Below are positions 55,809 to 64,000 of a stretch of 64,000 nucleotides of DNA, piece by piece; within the stretch, counting starts at the first letter, position 1; every line of letters starts with the position of its first letter. The notes beneath the pieces were generated by a model. It saw nothing but the letters and a program-made list of their open reading frames with translations. It did no database searches and was not told the DNA's origin. The translations under genes were made by a program, and so were the position numbers. Origin of the DNA: Lachnospiraceae bacterium (GTDB taxonomy: Bacteria; Bacillota; Clostridia; Lachnospirales; Lachnospiraceae); NCBI GenBank assembly GCA_011959105.1, contig BLLU01000251.1:1-64000 (forward strand). Direction: 5' to 3'.

Positions 55809-56270
55809 TTAGTTAAACGGCAATTCCTCGTCAATCCCATCGGGAATGTTCATGAAGCCATCGCCTGCACCACTGGGCGCAGGAGCGCTGTTGCCGCCGC
55901 CCATGTAGCCACCGCCATTGTATCCGCCGTCCCCATTGCCCGCCGATGCATTCTTGCTCTCGGCAAATTCAATCTCATCCACCATGACGCGGACACTATA
56001 GACCATCTGACCTTCCTTGTTGGTGTAGTTGTCATTCTGAATCCTGCCGCAAACCACAACCTTCACGCCCTTACGCAGATAGCGCTCGATAAACTCGGCC
56101 TGTTTGCCAAATGCGGTACAGTTAAAGAAATCGGCGTCCGGCTCTCCCTCACGCTTAAATCTCCTGTCCACCGCAATGGAAAACCGCGCCACCGCAGTCT
56201 GGCTGGCTCCCTGTGAATATCTCACTTCGGGATCCCTGGTCAAACGTCCCATAAGAATTACTTTGTTCAT
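55809..56270 (-). CDS. ssb: Single-stranded DNA-binding protein
   Basis: 153 residues. The OB fold starts MNKVILMGRLTRDPEVRYSQG. A Gly/Asn-rich linker (about 110-140) precedes the acidic tip DGIDEELPFN, which recruits partner proteins. It lies between rpsF and rpsR as in most Firmicutes. Confidence 0.98.
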   Translation of the reverse strand: MNKVILMGRLTRDPEVRYSQGASQTAVARFSIAVDRRFKREGEPDADFFNCTAFGKQAEFIERYLRKGVKVVVCGRIQNDNYTNKEGQMVYSVRVMVDEIEFAESKNASAGNGDGGYNGGGYMGGGNSAPAPSGAGDGFMNIPDGIDEELPFN

Positions 56271-56287
56271 GCTTTATCTCGCTTTCT

Positions 56288-56578
56288 TTATGCCTCGTCC
56301 TGTCTAACGACTAAGTATCTGATGACATTGTCCATAATACGGACACGGCTCTCGATCTCTACAGGCGCGGTGGGCTCTGCATCAAACCGAATGAAATAGT
56401 AAAAGCCTTCCTTCATCTTCTGGATCTCGTAAGCAAGCCTCTTCTTGCCCCACTCGTCCACCTCTGTGATGGTACCGCCAAATCTCTCCACGAGAACCTT
56501 GCACTTCTCAACAACCTGTGCTCTCTCTTCGTCCTCGATCTTAGCGCTAACAACAACGGCTAATTCGTACTTGTTCAT
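56288..56578 (-). CDS. rpsF: 30S ribosomal protein S6
   Basis: 96 residues, MNKYELAVVVSAKIEDEERA with the later GKKRLAYEIQKMKEGFYYFIRF. First gene of the operon. AAAGGAGGTAACTTTA precedes the ATG. Confidence 0.98.
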   Translation of the reverse strand: MNKYELAVVVSAKIEDEERAQVVEKCKVLVERFGGTITEVDEWGKKRLAYEIQKMKEGFYYFIRFDAEPTAPVEIESRVRIMDNVIRYLVVRQDEA

Positions 56579-56603
56579 TAAAGTTACCTCCTTTTGGTCT
56601 CTG

Positions 56604-56623
56604 GCCCCCGCCTCGCCGGGAGC
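56604..56623 (-). promoter_or_regulatory. Candidate S6:S18-binding hairpin in the rpsF leader
   Basis: Minus strand: GCTCCC / GGGGGC (one G-U) enclose CGGCGAGG-type sequence containing CCG and GGCG, about 26 bases before the rpsF start. rpsF leaders in many bacteria carry a hairpin with a CCG-containing bulge bound by S6:S18. The fit here is partial. Confidence 0.4.
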
Positions 56624-56715
56624 AAGGAATTAATATATCACAGCTATCAATGATAACATACTGCCTTTGGAAAAGCAAGCAAAAACTTTGCATTCCCCCG
56701 AAAATTCCCAAAAAA

Positions 56716-56898
56716 TCACTCTGCCGGAACAATTTCCCTGATATTTTTCTCCAACAACCGTCTGGCAATCATGATCTGATGTCCACAGCCCTTGCATTTC
56801 AGCCGAAAGTCCGCTCCCACCCGGAGTACCTCCCACTCCCTGCTGCCGCAGGGATGCTGCTTTTTTAATTTCAGAATGTCACCTATATTAATCTCCAT
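56716..56898 (-). CDS. DUF951 family protein
   Basis: 60 residues: INIGDILKLKKQHPCGSREWEVLRVG followed by RLKCKGCGHQIMIAR (quoted in parts). Three Cys and a His form a likely zinc-ribbon with an SH3-like fold. The family is widespread in Firmicutes next to rpsF; function is unknown, with nucleic-acid or ribosome binding suspected. The start at 56898 has weak ribosome-site support. Confidence 0.88.
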   Translation of the reverse strand: MEINIGDILKLKKQHPCGSREWEVLRVGADFRLKCKGCGHQIMIARRLLEKNIREIVPAE

Positions 56899-56958
56899 AG
56901 TGTATACCTCACTGATGTTTTTGCTGCGCCGGCAGCCTGCTCCCGGCAGGACGGCAAG

Positions 56959-57798
56959 CTAAAAATGCCCTGCAAAGAAATCCTTTACCACACCCATGAA
57001 TTCCCTGAGCATATTGTTGGGAAGCATCAGGGGATACGAACTGGCTGACAGTCCCTCTACCTTTCTGTAGCCTGCACCACCGGCCAGCCGCAGCGCCCGG
57101 TACATGTGAAAGTTGTTGCTCACCAGTACCACCCTGTCCTCCCCAGGATTCAGAAGCCTGCCGCTAAACTCCAGATTTTCCCAGGTATTCCGGGAATCTT
57201 CCTCAAGCAGGATACGTTCCGGGGCAATTCCCGCACCCACCAGATAATCATACATACCCCTGGCCTCGCTCATAGGCTCATTGCTGCCCTGACAGCCGGA
57301 TACGATGGCCTGGGTCTCCGGATTCTCCGTCAGATAGACAACAGCCCTGTCCAGGCGGCGTTTTAACATATCACTGGGTCCATGGGGCTTTATCTGAGCA
57401 CCCAGAATCACACAATAGTCCGCCCCGGGCCGGGCTCTGGCTCCAAACTCCGTAAGGATCAGCCCCTCCACTCCAACAAAAGCCGTCAACCCCACTCCCA
57501 CCAGCAGTCCCCAGCAAATTTTAACCCAGCGGGGAAGCCGCTCCGTCCTGCGGGCTGCCAGCAGACCTCCCCATAGAAGCAGTATCAGTGCGCCAATGCC
57601 CCACACCAGAAAAAACCAGGATCCAAAACTCACAAAAAACAGAATAAACAGGCAATATAACAGGCAAAGGCCTCCGATCCCCAGCAATATTCCTCCCGCT
57701 ATGACGCCGGCCGGTCGCTTTTTTCCCCGCCGGTAAACATATATGACCCTCTTCGTCTTGCTGTAGGGAATCAATTCATCCTTTTTTCTCCTGCGCAT
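56959..57798 (-). CDS. YdcF/ElyC-family DUF218 membrane protein
   Basis: 279 residues. About three N-terminal membrane segments (about 28-115) are followed by a DUF218 domain: YCVILGAQIKPHGPSDMLKRR, VSGCQGSNEPMSEARGM, DSRNTWENL and VLVSNNFHMYRA. The family includes ElyC, SanA and YdcF, which affect envelope or peptidoglycan precursor homeostasis; the ligand may be a nucleotide. GGAGGAAGGGC precedes the ATG at 57798. It lies downstream of nothing in particular and upstream of the DUF951 gene on the same strand. Confidence 0.88.
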   Translation of the reverse strand: MRRRKKDELIPYSKTKRVIYVYRRGKKRPAGVIAGGILLGIGGLCLLYCLFILFFVSFGSWFFLVWGIGALILLLWGGLLAARRTERLPRWVKICWGLLVGVGLTAFVGVEGLILTEFGARARPGADYCVILGAQIKPHGPSDMLKRRLDRAVVYLTENPETQAIVSGCQGSNEPMSEARGMYDYLVGAGIAPERILLEEDSRNTWENLEFSGRLLNPGEDRVVLVSNNFHMYRALRLAGGAGYRKVEGLSASSYPLMLPNNMLREFMGVVKDFFAGHF

Positions 57799-57954
57799 GC
57801 CCTTCCTCCTTCCCGATACTGCCCCCTGCCGGAGGTAAACCATTTCTATTTTTCTACTATAGCAGAAAATTCAAACTTGCTCAACTGTCGCAGCGTGTCG
57901 GAATTCTTAAATTTTTCTTATTTAAAAAGAGTTTTTGTTTTTTTCATTAAGTAC

Positions 57955-58011
57955 TTGTTTATATTGTCCAGAAATGCTAATATATAACAAAGTGTAATAT
58001 GCAAATTACAC
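57955..58011 (+). promoter_or_regulatory. Promoter and palindrome of the second glgCD operon
   Basis: TTGTTT (57955-57960), a 17-base spacer, and TAATAT (57978-57983). A perfect GTGTAAT / ATTACAC inverted repeat with six bases between (57992-58011) starts near the expected +1. It could be a repressor operator or a 5' hairpin. The first glgCD operon has no such palindrome. Confidence 0.55.
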
Positions 58012-58039
58012 CAAATAAGTATCAAAAAGGAGAATCCGT

Positions 58040-59248
58040 ATGGCAAAAGAAATGATTGCAATGATTCTGGCCGGCGGACAGGGCTCTAGGCTGTATGCCC
58101 TGACACAGAAGCTGGCTAAACCTGCAGTTCCTTTCGGCGGAAAGTATCGAATCATCGACTTCCCCTTATCAAACTGCGTCAACTCGGGAATTGACACTGT
58201 TGGTATACTGACCCAGTACCAGCCGCTGGTACTGAACGAATACATCGGCAATGGACAGCCCTGGGACCTGGACCGCCTGTATGGCGGGGTACATGTGCTT
58301 CCCCCTTACCAGCAGGCGCAGGGGTCTGACTGGTACAAGGGCACGGCCAACGCCATCTACCAGAACCTGTCTTTCATCAAGCGGTATGACCCTGAGTACG
58401 TAATCATCCTCTCCGGCGACCAGATCTGCAAGCAGGATTACAATGATTTTCTGCAGTTCCATAAAGAAAAAGGCGCCGAATTCAGTGTGGCTGTCATGGA
58501 GGTACCCTGGGAAGAGGCTTCCCGTTTCGGTCTGATGGTTGCCGATGAGAATGACAAGATCACGGAGTTCCAGGAGAAGCCCAAAAAGCCCAAATCCAAT
58601 CTGGCATCCATGGGCATTTACATCTTTAACAGGGACATTCTGGAGAAATATCTGGTGGAGGATGAGGCGGATCCCAACTCCTCCAACGACTTCGGCAATA
58701 ATATTATACCCAATCTGCTCCGGGACGGCCGCCAGATGTACGCCTACCATTTCAACGGCTACTGGAAGGACGTGGGTACCATTTCCTCCCTTTGGGAAGC
58801 CAATATGGAAATTATGGATCCCGAGACCTCGGGCATCAACCTTTTTGATGAGAGTTGGAAGATATACAGCCGCAACAGCGGTATGACAGGCCACAAGATC
58901 GGGGCCAACGCCGTGGTGGAAAACTCCATGATCACGGACGGCTGCCGCATCAACGGTCATGTGAAGCACTCCATTCTCTTTGCGGGCGTCAAAGTGGAAT
59001 CCGGTGCCACTGTGGAGGACGCCGTGGTGATGGGAGGCAGCGTCATTCATGCGGGTGCCACCGTAAAGCACTGCATCGTGGCGGAAAATGCCGAGATCGG
59101 CGTCAATGCCGTGGTGGGCGCAATGCCGGAGAATGATGAGAACGGCGTTGCCACCGTAGGACCCGGCGTGCACATTGGCGCCAGAGCACTGGTGGGTCCC
59201 AAGGCCATGGTAGAAAATGATGTAAAGGATGGTGAATCACTATGGTAA
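58040..59248 (+). CDS. glgC: Glucose-1-phosphate adenylyltransferase GlgC (second copy)
   Basis: 402 residues, ADP-glucose pyrophosphorylase. [14 protein letters not shown] and [19 protein letters not shown] are intact. The catalytic-Asp motif reads [11 protein letters not shown] where the first copy has [11 protein letters not shown]. It is shorter at the C-terminus. AAAAAGGAGAATCCGT precedes the ATG. It overlaps glgD by seven bases. Two GlgC genes imply separately regulated glycogen synthesis or distinct allosteric properties. Confidence 0.96.
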   Translation: MAKEMIAMILAGGQGSRLYALTQKLAKPAVPFGGKYRIIDFPLSNCVNSGIDTVGILTQYQPLVLNEYIGNGQPWDLDRLYGGVHVLPPYQQAQGSDWYKGTANAIYQNLSFIKRYDPEYVIILSGDQICKQDYNDFLQFHKEKGAEFSVAVMEVPWEEASRFGLMVADENDKITEFQEKPKKPKSNLASMGIYIFNRDILEKYLVEDEADPNSSNDFGNNIIPNLLRDGRQMYAYHFNGYWKDVGTISSLWEANMEIMDPETSGINLFDESWKIYSRNSGMTGHKIGANAVVENSMITDGCRINGHVKHSILFAGVKVESGATVEDAVVMGGSVIHAGATVKHCIVAENAEIGVNAVVGAMPENDENGVATVGPGVHIGARALVGPKAMVENDVKDGESLW

Positions 59249-60393
59249 ATACAAATCAGGATGCCCTGGGCATTATTTTTCCCAACAGCTATGACAACCA
59301 GGTTCCCGAACTGGTAAGCGAGCGTCTGATGGCTTCCATCCCCTTTGCAAGCCGTTACCGCATGATCGACTTTCTGCTGTCCAGCATGGTAAACTGCGGT
59401 ATAGACAATATCTCCGTAATTGTGCGCAAAAATTACCGTTCTCTGATGCGTCACCTGGGTTCCGGCCGGGAATGGGACCTGACCCGCAAACATGGAGGTC
59501 TGAATATTGTCCCCCCTTTCGCCGAGAAAACCGTTAAGGTTTACAATGGCCGAGTGGAGGCGCTGGCCAGCATACTGGAATTCCTGAAGATACAAAAAGA
59601 GAAATATGTGGTTATCTCCGATGCCAACATCGTAGCCAATTTTGACTTTAATGCCATGATTGATGCCCATGTGGCCAGCGGCGCTGATGTGACTATCGCA
59701 TATAAAAAAGAAGAAATTCCTTACGGTTTCATGAATCTGCAGCCCACCCTGACCACCGATCTGTACTATACTCTGAATCTGGACGGGGACAGCGGCCGGG
59801 TGGCACAGATCAAGACCAACCCCAAGGAGCATGGCCCCCAGAATTTCTCCATGAATATCTATCTGATTGACAGGGAATTACTGATCGAGCAGATATCCAA
59901 TGCATATGCCCATGGCTTCAGCTATTTTGAGCGCGACATCCTGGCTCCCCAGTTGGAGCAGCTGAAGGTCTACGGCTATGAATACACCGGCTACACCGCC
60001 CGCATCAGTGACAAAAACAGCTATTTTAACGAGAACATGCGCCTGCTGCAGGACGAGAACCTGAGCGCCCTTTTCGACCGCTCCCCTATCTATACCCGGG
60101 TGCGGGATGACAATCCCACACGATACATAGGCAGATCCAGAGCCAGGAACTCCATGGTGGCTGATGGCTGCGTAATTGAGGGCGAGATAGAAAACTGTGT
60201 GTTGTTCAGAGGCGTCAAGGTTGGCCGCGGCTCTGTGGTGAAGAACTGCATTCTGATGCAGGACACCACCATCATGGGCAACGTGGAGATGGAATATGTA
60301 ATCACAGATAAGGAAGTAACCATTTCTACCGGCAAGGAACTCAAGGGGAATGACACCTTCCCCATCTTTGTTCCCGCCTATAAGGAAATATAA
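59242..60393 (+). CDS. glgD: GlgD-type regulatory subunit (second copy)
   Basis: 383 residues. It has the standard GlgD pattern in which the nucleotide loop and catalytic Asp are lost: [17 protein letters not shown] replaces LAGGxGxRL, and [13 protein letters not shown] replaces SGDxxYKx[19 protein letters not shown] and the beta-helix are conserved. It is thus likely a non-catalytic partner that activates GlgC, as shown for Firmicute GlgCD. Start and stop of the two genes overlap (TATGGTAA). Confidence 0.95.
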   Translation: MVNTNQDALGIIFPNSYDNQVPELVSERLMASIPFASRYRMIDFLLSSMVNCGIDNISVIVRKNYRSLMRHLGSGREWDLTRKHGGLNIVPPFAEKTVKVYNGRVEALASILEFLKIQKEKYVVISDANIVANFDFNAMIDAHVASGADVTIAYKKEEIPYGFMNLQPTLTTDLYYTLNLDGDSGRVAQIKTNPKEHGPQNFSMNIYLIDRELLIEQISNAYAHGFSYFERDILAPQLEQLKVYGYEYTGYTARISDKNSYFNENMRLLQDENLSALFDRSPIYTRVRDDNPTRYIGRSRARNSMVADGCVIEGEIENCVLFRGVKVGRGSVVKNCILMQDTTIMGNVEMEYVITDKEVTISTGKELKGNDTFPIFVPAYKEI

Positions 60394-60449
60394 TTGTCCC
60401 AGTGCCCGCCATAACAGATAGACAAAAGTCTGTGTGGACAGGGCCATTG

Positions 60450-60507
60450 AAAATGACCGAGGCAGAATAGGAGAAAGTGCTTTCCTGTACTGCCCGGTCA
60501 TTTTTTA
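60450..60507 (+). terminator. Terminator of the second glgCD operon
   Basis: AAATGACCG / CGGTCATTT and GGCAG / CTGCC helices with a one-base bulge enclose a smaller GGAGAAAG / CTTTCC hairpin. TTTTTT follows. It is a large stable terminator, and the cobB palindromic element starts only a few bases later. Confidence 0.9.
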
Positions 60508-60514
60508 AAATAAC

Positions 60515-60670
60515 GCATGGGGAGCACCCGCATCGTGTGCTTGCAGAGAAGATGCGGAACTCTAATCAGCATCTTCTCGGAAAGTACACTGCTCCACAGG
60601 CGCACACCACTGTGGGCGCATGGGGAGCACCTGCATCGTGTGCTTGCAGAGAAGATGCGGAACTCTAAAT
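60515..60670 (+). repeat. Palindromic element upstream of cobB: half unit plus full unit
   Basis: A 3' half unit (60515-60566) and a full unit (60567-60670) share about 50 nearly identical bases. The full unit opens with GCATCTTCTC (60569-60578) and closes with the exact complement GAGAAGATGC (60649-60658), then GGAACTCTAAAT. The inner stem is CCACAG / CTGTGG. The tail is followed by the cobB Shine-Dalgarno GAAAGGAAA. The outer-stem sequence differs from the 14815 copy but stays fully paired. Confidence 0.92.
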
Positions 60671-60686
60671 CAGAAAGGAAACTTCC

Positions 60687-61418
60687 ATGTCAAAGGAATC
60701 AGATCGTTTCGTACAGATTATAAAAGACAGCCGTCACATCGTATTTTTCGGCGGCGCAGGGGTCTCCACGGAGAGCGGAATCCCCGACTTTCGCAGCGTG
60801 GACGGGCTGTATAATCAGCAGTATGACTTCCCGCCGGAAACCATATTGAGCCACAGCTTTTACCGCAAAAACCCGGAGGAGTTCTACCGTTTCTACCACA
60901 ATAAAATGCTTTTTCCCGATGCCCGCCCCAACACGGCCCATCGGATGCTGGCCCGCCTGGAGGAAGCGGGCAGGCTGGACGCCGTCATTACCCAAAACAT
61001 TGACGGCCTGCACCAGGCCGCCGGCAGCAAGAATGTCTACGAACTCCACGGCTCCGTACTCCGCAACTACTGTGAGGACTGTCATGCCTTTTACGACCTG
61101 GCCTATATAATGAAATCAAAAGATGCGCCCCGCTGTGACAAATGCGGCGGCCCGGTAAAACCGGATGTGGTGCTCTATGAGGAAGGCCTGGACCAAGACA
61201 CTGTAAACGGAGCCGTCACCGCCATCCGGCAGGCAGATGTGCTGATCATCGGAGGCACTTCCCTGGCGGTTTATCCCGCCGCCGGTCTCATCGACTATTT
61301 TCAGGGAAAGCATCTGATCGTCATAAACATGTCCCCTACTCCCAGGGACCGCTTTGCGGATCTGTGCATCCAGGAACCCATAGGCCAGGTGTTCGCCGCG
61401 CTGGAAGCAGGGCTATAG
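60687..61418 (+). CDS. cobB: NAD-dependent protein deacylase (sirtuin)
   Basis: A 243-residue sirtuin that removes acyl groups from lysine with NAD+. [17 protein letters not shown] (21-37), TQNIDGLH, the catalytic His in ELHGS, and a four-Cys zinc site (YCEDC and CDKCGG) are complete. It probably reverses lysine acetylation produced by acetyl-CoA or acetyl-phosphate, which would fit a PFL fermenter. The ATG follows AGAAAGGAAACTTCC. Its 3' end overlaps the convergent trkA by six bases. Confidence 0.96.
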   Translation: MSKESDRFVQIIKDSRHIVFFGGAGVSTESGIPDFRSVDGLYNQQYDFPPETILSHSFYRKNPEEFYRFYHNKMLFPDARPNTAHRMLARLEEAGRLDAVITQNIDGLHQAAGSKNVYELHGSVLRNYCEDCHAFYDLAYIMKSKDAPRCDKCGGPVKPDVVLYEEGLDQDTVNGAVTAIRQADVLIIGGTSLAVYPAAGLIDYFQGKHLIVINMSPTPRDRFADLCIQEPIGQVFAALEAGL

Positions 61419-62789
61419 GGCAAAAATATCATTCAGCGTGTTCAGTCCGTGACCTCTCTTACTGATCACCACCACCCGGTCCCCGGACTGGATACAGCTG
61501 TTGCCATCCGGAATAATCACCTGTCCCTGACGGATCAGCATGGCCACCAAAATTTCTTTTTTCAACTTAAACTCCTGCTGTTTGAAAGCCACTCCCAGCT
61601 TTTTGCAGTTGTCATAGGCAACAAACTCTATCGCCTCTGCCATGCCTCCCGCCAGCTGGTACAAACACTGGATATCATTGCCCTTGGCATTGTGAACCGT
61701 CACATTCCTCACAAAGCCCATAACCCGGTCTGCGGAAATCACTGCAGGGGAGATGGTGATATCCATGTTTACCTTGTTCAGCAGCTTCTCATAGGCAGTG
61801 GCATTGACACGGGTAATCACTGACTTCACACCACAGGACCAGGCAAACAGTGAAATCACCAGATTGGCATCGTCGTTTCCGGTCAGGGAGACACACACAT
61901 CTGCCTTTTTCATGCCTTCTTCCAGCAGAACTTCGGCATCCACCCCATCCGCAAAACTGATTTCCGCCTGAGGCAGCAGCTGCGCCAATTCTGCGCAGCG
62001 CTTGCGGTCATTCTCCAGGATTGTAACGCTCTTCTTATTTTCCAACAGTTTCTTTCCCAGATAATAAGCCACTGTTCCGCCCCCCACCAGCACCACCTTC
62101 CTGGCAGTCTTATGGGCCAGACCCAATTTCATGATGATCTGGGGGATGACCGTATCTGCGGCAATGATGCCCACCACATCTCCGGGCTGGATCACAAAAT
62201 CCCCCTTGGGGATATACAGCTTCTCTCCCCGGGTGACAGTGGCCACCAGCATATCCGTGCCGAAAAATTCCTTCACATCCTTTAGAGGCATGCTGCCGCC
62301 GGGGATAATGTTTTTGTCCATGTTGATCCGTATGATTGTGGCCACATCGCTGAAATAAGCATCCGCCTTTACCTTTCCGGGCATTCCGATCTGCCGGTAC
62401 ATCTCCAGCGCCGTATCCAGCTTGGGATTGGTAATATAATCAATCTGAAAAGCCTCCGCAAAATAGTCCCCGTCTCCTGACAGTTCGGGTCTGTGAATCC
62501 TGGCCACGGTGTATCGGGCGCCGCATTTTTTAGCCACCATACATGCCATCATGTTGATCTCGTCTATGGGGGATACTGTTATGACCACATCCGCCGTGGC
62601 GGCCCCGGCCTGCAGCAGAATCTCCTTGGACGCGCCGCTGCCGCACACCCCACTGACATTGTAAAGGTTGGTGACCGCCTCCACCCTCTCCTTGTCACAG
62701 TCTATTACCACTGTGTCATGCCCTTCTGCCGCGATCCGCCGAGCCAGTAAAGTCCCCGTCTGCCCCAGCCCCACTATAATAATTTTCAT
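61413..62789 (-). CDS. trkA: Trk potassium uptake regulator TrkA
   Basis: 458 residues with two RCK units (each an NAD-binding and a TrkA_C domain). The first starts MKIIIVGLGQTGTLLARRI, the second has VVLVGGGTVAYYLGKKL (about 230). It gates a TrkH/KtrB-type potassium channel from the cytoplasmic side. No TrkH gene is seen; it may lie outside the window. AGAAGGAGAAGAGCAG precedes the ATG. It follows a Na+/H+ antiporter gene by 38 bases, consistent with a monovalent-cation operon. Confidence 0.95.
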   Translation of the reverse strand: MKIIIVGLGQTGTLLARRIAAEGHDTVVIDCDKERVEAVTNLYNVSGVCGSGASKEILLQAGAATADVVITVSPIDEINMMACMVAKKCGARYTVARIHRPELSGDGDYFAEAFQIDYITNPKLDTALEMYRQIGMPGKVKADAYFSDVATIIRINMDKNIIPGGSMPLKDVKEFFGTDMLVATVTRGEKLYIPKGDFVIQPGDVVGIIAADTVIPQIIMKLGLAHKTARKVVLVGGGTVAYYLGKKLLENKKSVTILENDRKRCAELAQLLPQAEISFADGVDAEVLLEEGMKKADVCVSLTGNDDANLVISLFAWSCGVKSVITRVNATAYEKLLNKVNMDITISPAVISADRVMGFVRNVTVHNAKGNDIQCLYQLAGGMAEAIEFVAYDNCKKLGVAFKQQEFKLKKEILVAMLIRQGQVIIPDGNSCIQSGDRVVVISKRGHGLNTLNDIFAL

Positions 62790-62827
62790 CTGCTCTTCTC
62801 CTTCTGTCCGTAATTATCCGTGAATTT

Positions 62828-64000
62828 CTATATTTCCTGCCTGCGCTCACTCTGCCGGCGGACCCGGCGGGCCTTGTGCTGCTCAATGAGACGATAGCCG
62901 CTTTTTACTGTCAGCCCCTGTACCACCACCGTAAAGAGGATTGTGATATAGGCCGTGTTCAGTACCACCAGGTATACATCCGAATCCAGAATTTCCCGGG
63001 TACTCATGGCCAAAGCAAGAGACAGGCCGCCCTTCAAGGCACTCCAGGTCATCAGAGACACGAATTCCAGCAGACTGTAGCTGCTGGGAATCTTGTGTTT
63101 TCCCAACAGCAGGCTGGACAGGGCCACACCGGCAAAACGGGACAGGATCACCGCCGCCACCGATACCGGCAGAATAAACAGGATATGGGAGCTGATATGC
63201 ACATTCAACACCGACAGTCCGATCATCACAAAGAGAACCGCATTCAGTATGCTGTCCAATATTTCCCAGAAGTCCACATACAGGTTATGGGGGTCATATA
63301 CCTGACGTTTCCGCTCCTGTCCTCCCATTACATAGGCAAAATACATGCCGCAGACCACCGAAGCGATCACCCCGGAAAATCCAAAATGTTCGCATATCGC
63401 ATATACCAGCGCCACATCCAGTACACTGATCAGAATCTGCCTCACCGGCTCACGGGTCAGCTTTATTAACTGGCCCAGCAGAAAAGACACGGCCAGGGCA
63501 ACCACCAACGCACCCATCACTTCCTTCAGCATCACCACCAGGAAATTACTCCCCCCGCTGCGACCCACTATACTTTTAAAAAATACAAAAAGCGCCACCC
63601 CTGTGCCGTCGTTAAAGAGGGATTCGCTCTCTATCACGGAAGTCACATTTTTGGACAGTCCCAGCTTGTTTAAAATGCCGGTGGCAGCGATGGGATCGGT
63701 GGGGGAAACTATGCAGCCCAGCAGAATGCACACCCATATATCCACCGGCACATGGAACAATCTTGCCGCCCCCCAGAACAGCACACCATACAGGAGGGAG
63801 GAGAGCACCGTGGTCAACAGTGCCAGCAGACTGATGGCCTTAAGATTCTGACGGAATTTTCCCAGATTTACCTTGCTGGCCCCAGCAAAAAGCATGAAGC
63901 AGAGCACCGTGTCCAGCAGATATGCCTCAAACTCAAAACTGGCAATCTGATGCAGCGGTTCCGAAAGTGACTCCCCCGGTACCGCCATGTCTATCAGCAG
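62828..64000 (-). CDS. Cation:proton antiporter, NhaP/CPA1 family (5' end outside the window)
   Basis: About 390 residues are visible, with ten or so membrane segments. ILLGCIVSPTDPIAATGIL carries the core DP motif, and SESLFNDGTGVALFVF the ND motif, both needed for Na+/H+ exchange in the CPA1 family. The frame remains open to the window edge past the first ATG (63988), and CPA1 proteins have one more helix there, so the real start lies outside. The C-terminus is basic. It probably exports Na+, which fits the Na+-type ATP synthase, and shares an operon with trkA. Confidence 0.93.
   Translation of the reverse strand: MLIDMAVPGESLSEPLHQIASFEFEAYLLDTVLCFMLFAGASKVNLGKFRQNLKAISLLALLTTVLSSLLYGVLFWGAARLFHVPVDIWVCILLGCIVSPTDPIAATGILNKLGLSKNVTSVIESESLFNDGTGVALFVFFKSIVGRSGGSNFLVVMLKEVMGALVVALAVSFLLGQLIKLTREPVRQILISVLDVALVYAICEHFGFSGVIASVVCGMYFAYVMGGQERKRQVYDPHNLYVDFWEILDSILNAVLFVMIGLSVLNVHISSHILFILPVSVAAVILSRFAGVALSSLLLGKHKIPSSYSLLEFVSLMTWSALKGGLSLALAMSTREILDSDVYLVVLNTAYITILFTVVVQGLTVKSGYRLIEQHKARRVRRQSERRQEI

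Overview
The window reads as a chromosomal segment of a spore-forming anaerobic Firmicute, most likely a Lachnospiraceae (Clostridium cluster XIVa) member. Supporting this: sporulation and germination genes (spoVG, cwlD, a SleB-type hydrolase), fermentative pyruvate formate-lyase, a c-subunit with a Na+-binding signature, strong AGGAGG-type ribosome binding sites and clostridial operon orders. I saw no rRNA, tRNA or CRISPR array. The segment is almost all housekeeping, with one small mobile-element scar (about 17.5-19.9 kb).

Layout. 0-11.4 kb (minus strand): xpaC-telA pair, a KdgK-like kinase, mfd, pth, spoVG and a first ADP-glucose pyrophosphorylase pair (glgC-glgD). 11.7-17.4 kb (plus): murC, a DnaA-box cluster, a DnaD-like primosome protein, a DnaC-like helicase loader and a long prs. 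17.5-19.5 kb: remnant of a large serine recombinase beside an AT-rich tetR-SDR operon with a clear dual operator. 19.8-21.2 kb: bioY under a BirA-type operator and queT behind a candidate preQ1 riboswitch. 21.5-27.6 kb (minus): thioesterase, membrane acyltransferase, a large secreted or anchored protein, a methyltransferase and a small hypothetical. 27.6-35.3 kb (minus): the whole F1Fo ATP synthase operon. 35.5-43.1 kb: DUF402 protein, SleB hydrolase, comEB, upp, rpiB, tsaC, cwlD, GH18 protein. 43.7-49.8 kb: mecA, a DUF1858 protein, and a pyruvate formate-lyase locus in which the enzyme is split in two: a 679-residue catalytic subunit and a separate 80-residue glycyl-radical subunit, with a Cys-containing small relative between them, then pflA and a 56-residue ferredoxin. 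49-57.8 kb: MerR regulator, gdpP-rplI-dnaB, an Rpn-type nuclease, rpsF-ssb-rpsR, a DUF951 protein, a YdcF-like protein. 58-64 kb: a second glgC-glgD pair, a sirtuin, trkA and a Na+/H+ antiporter running off the end.

The most unusual signal is a family of about 100-bp palindromic elements that ends in a conserved tail, GCGGAACTCTAAAT. Copies lie upstream of mfd, dnaC-like, prs, atpD, upp, cobB, and in decayed form kdgK, the merR gene and the methyltransferase gene. Every copy is oriented with transcription and most end within a few bases of the next gene's Shine-Dalgarno. The outer stem sequence differs between loci but stays paired, which points to a structured RNA element inside operons. The split pyruvate formate-lyase is the second main finding.
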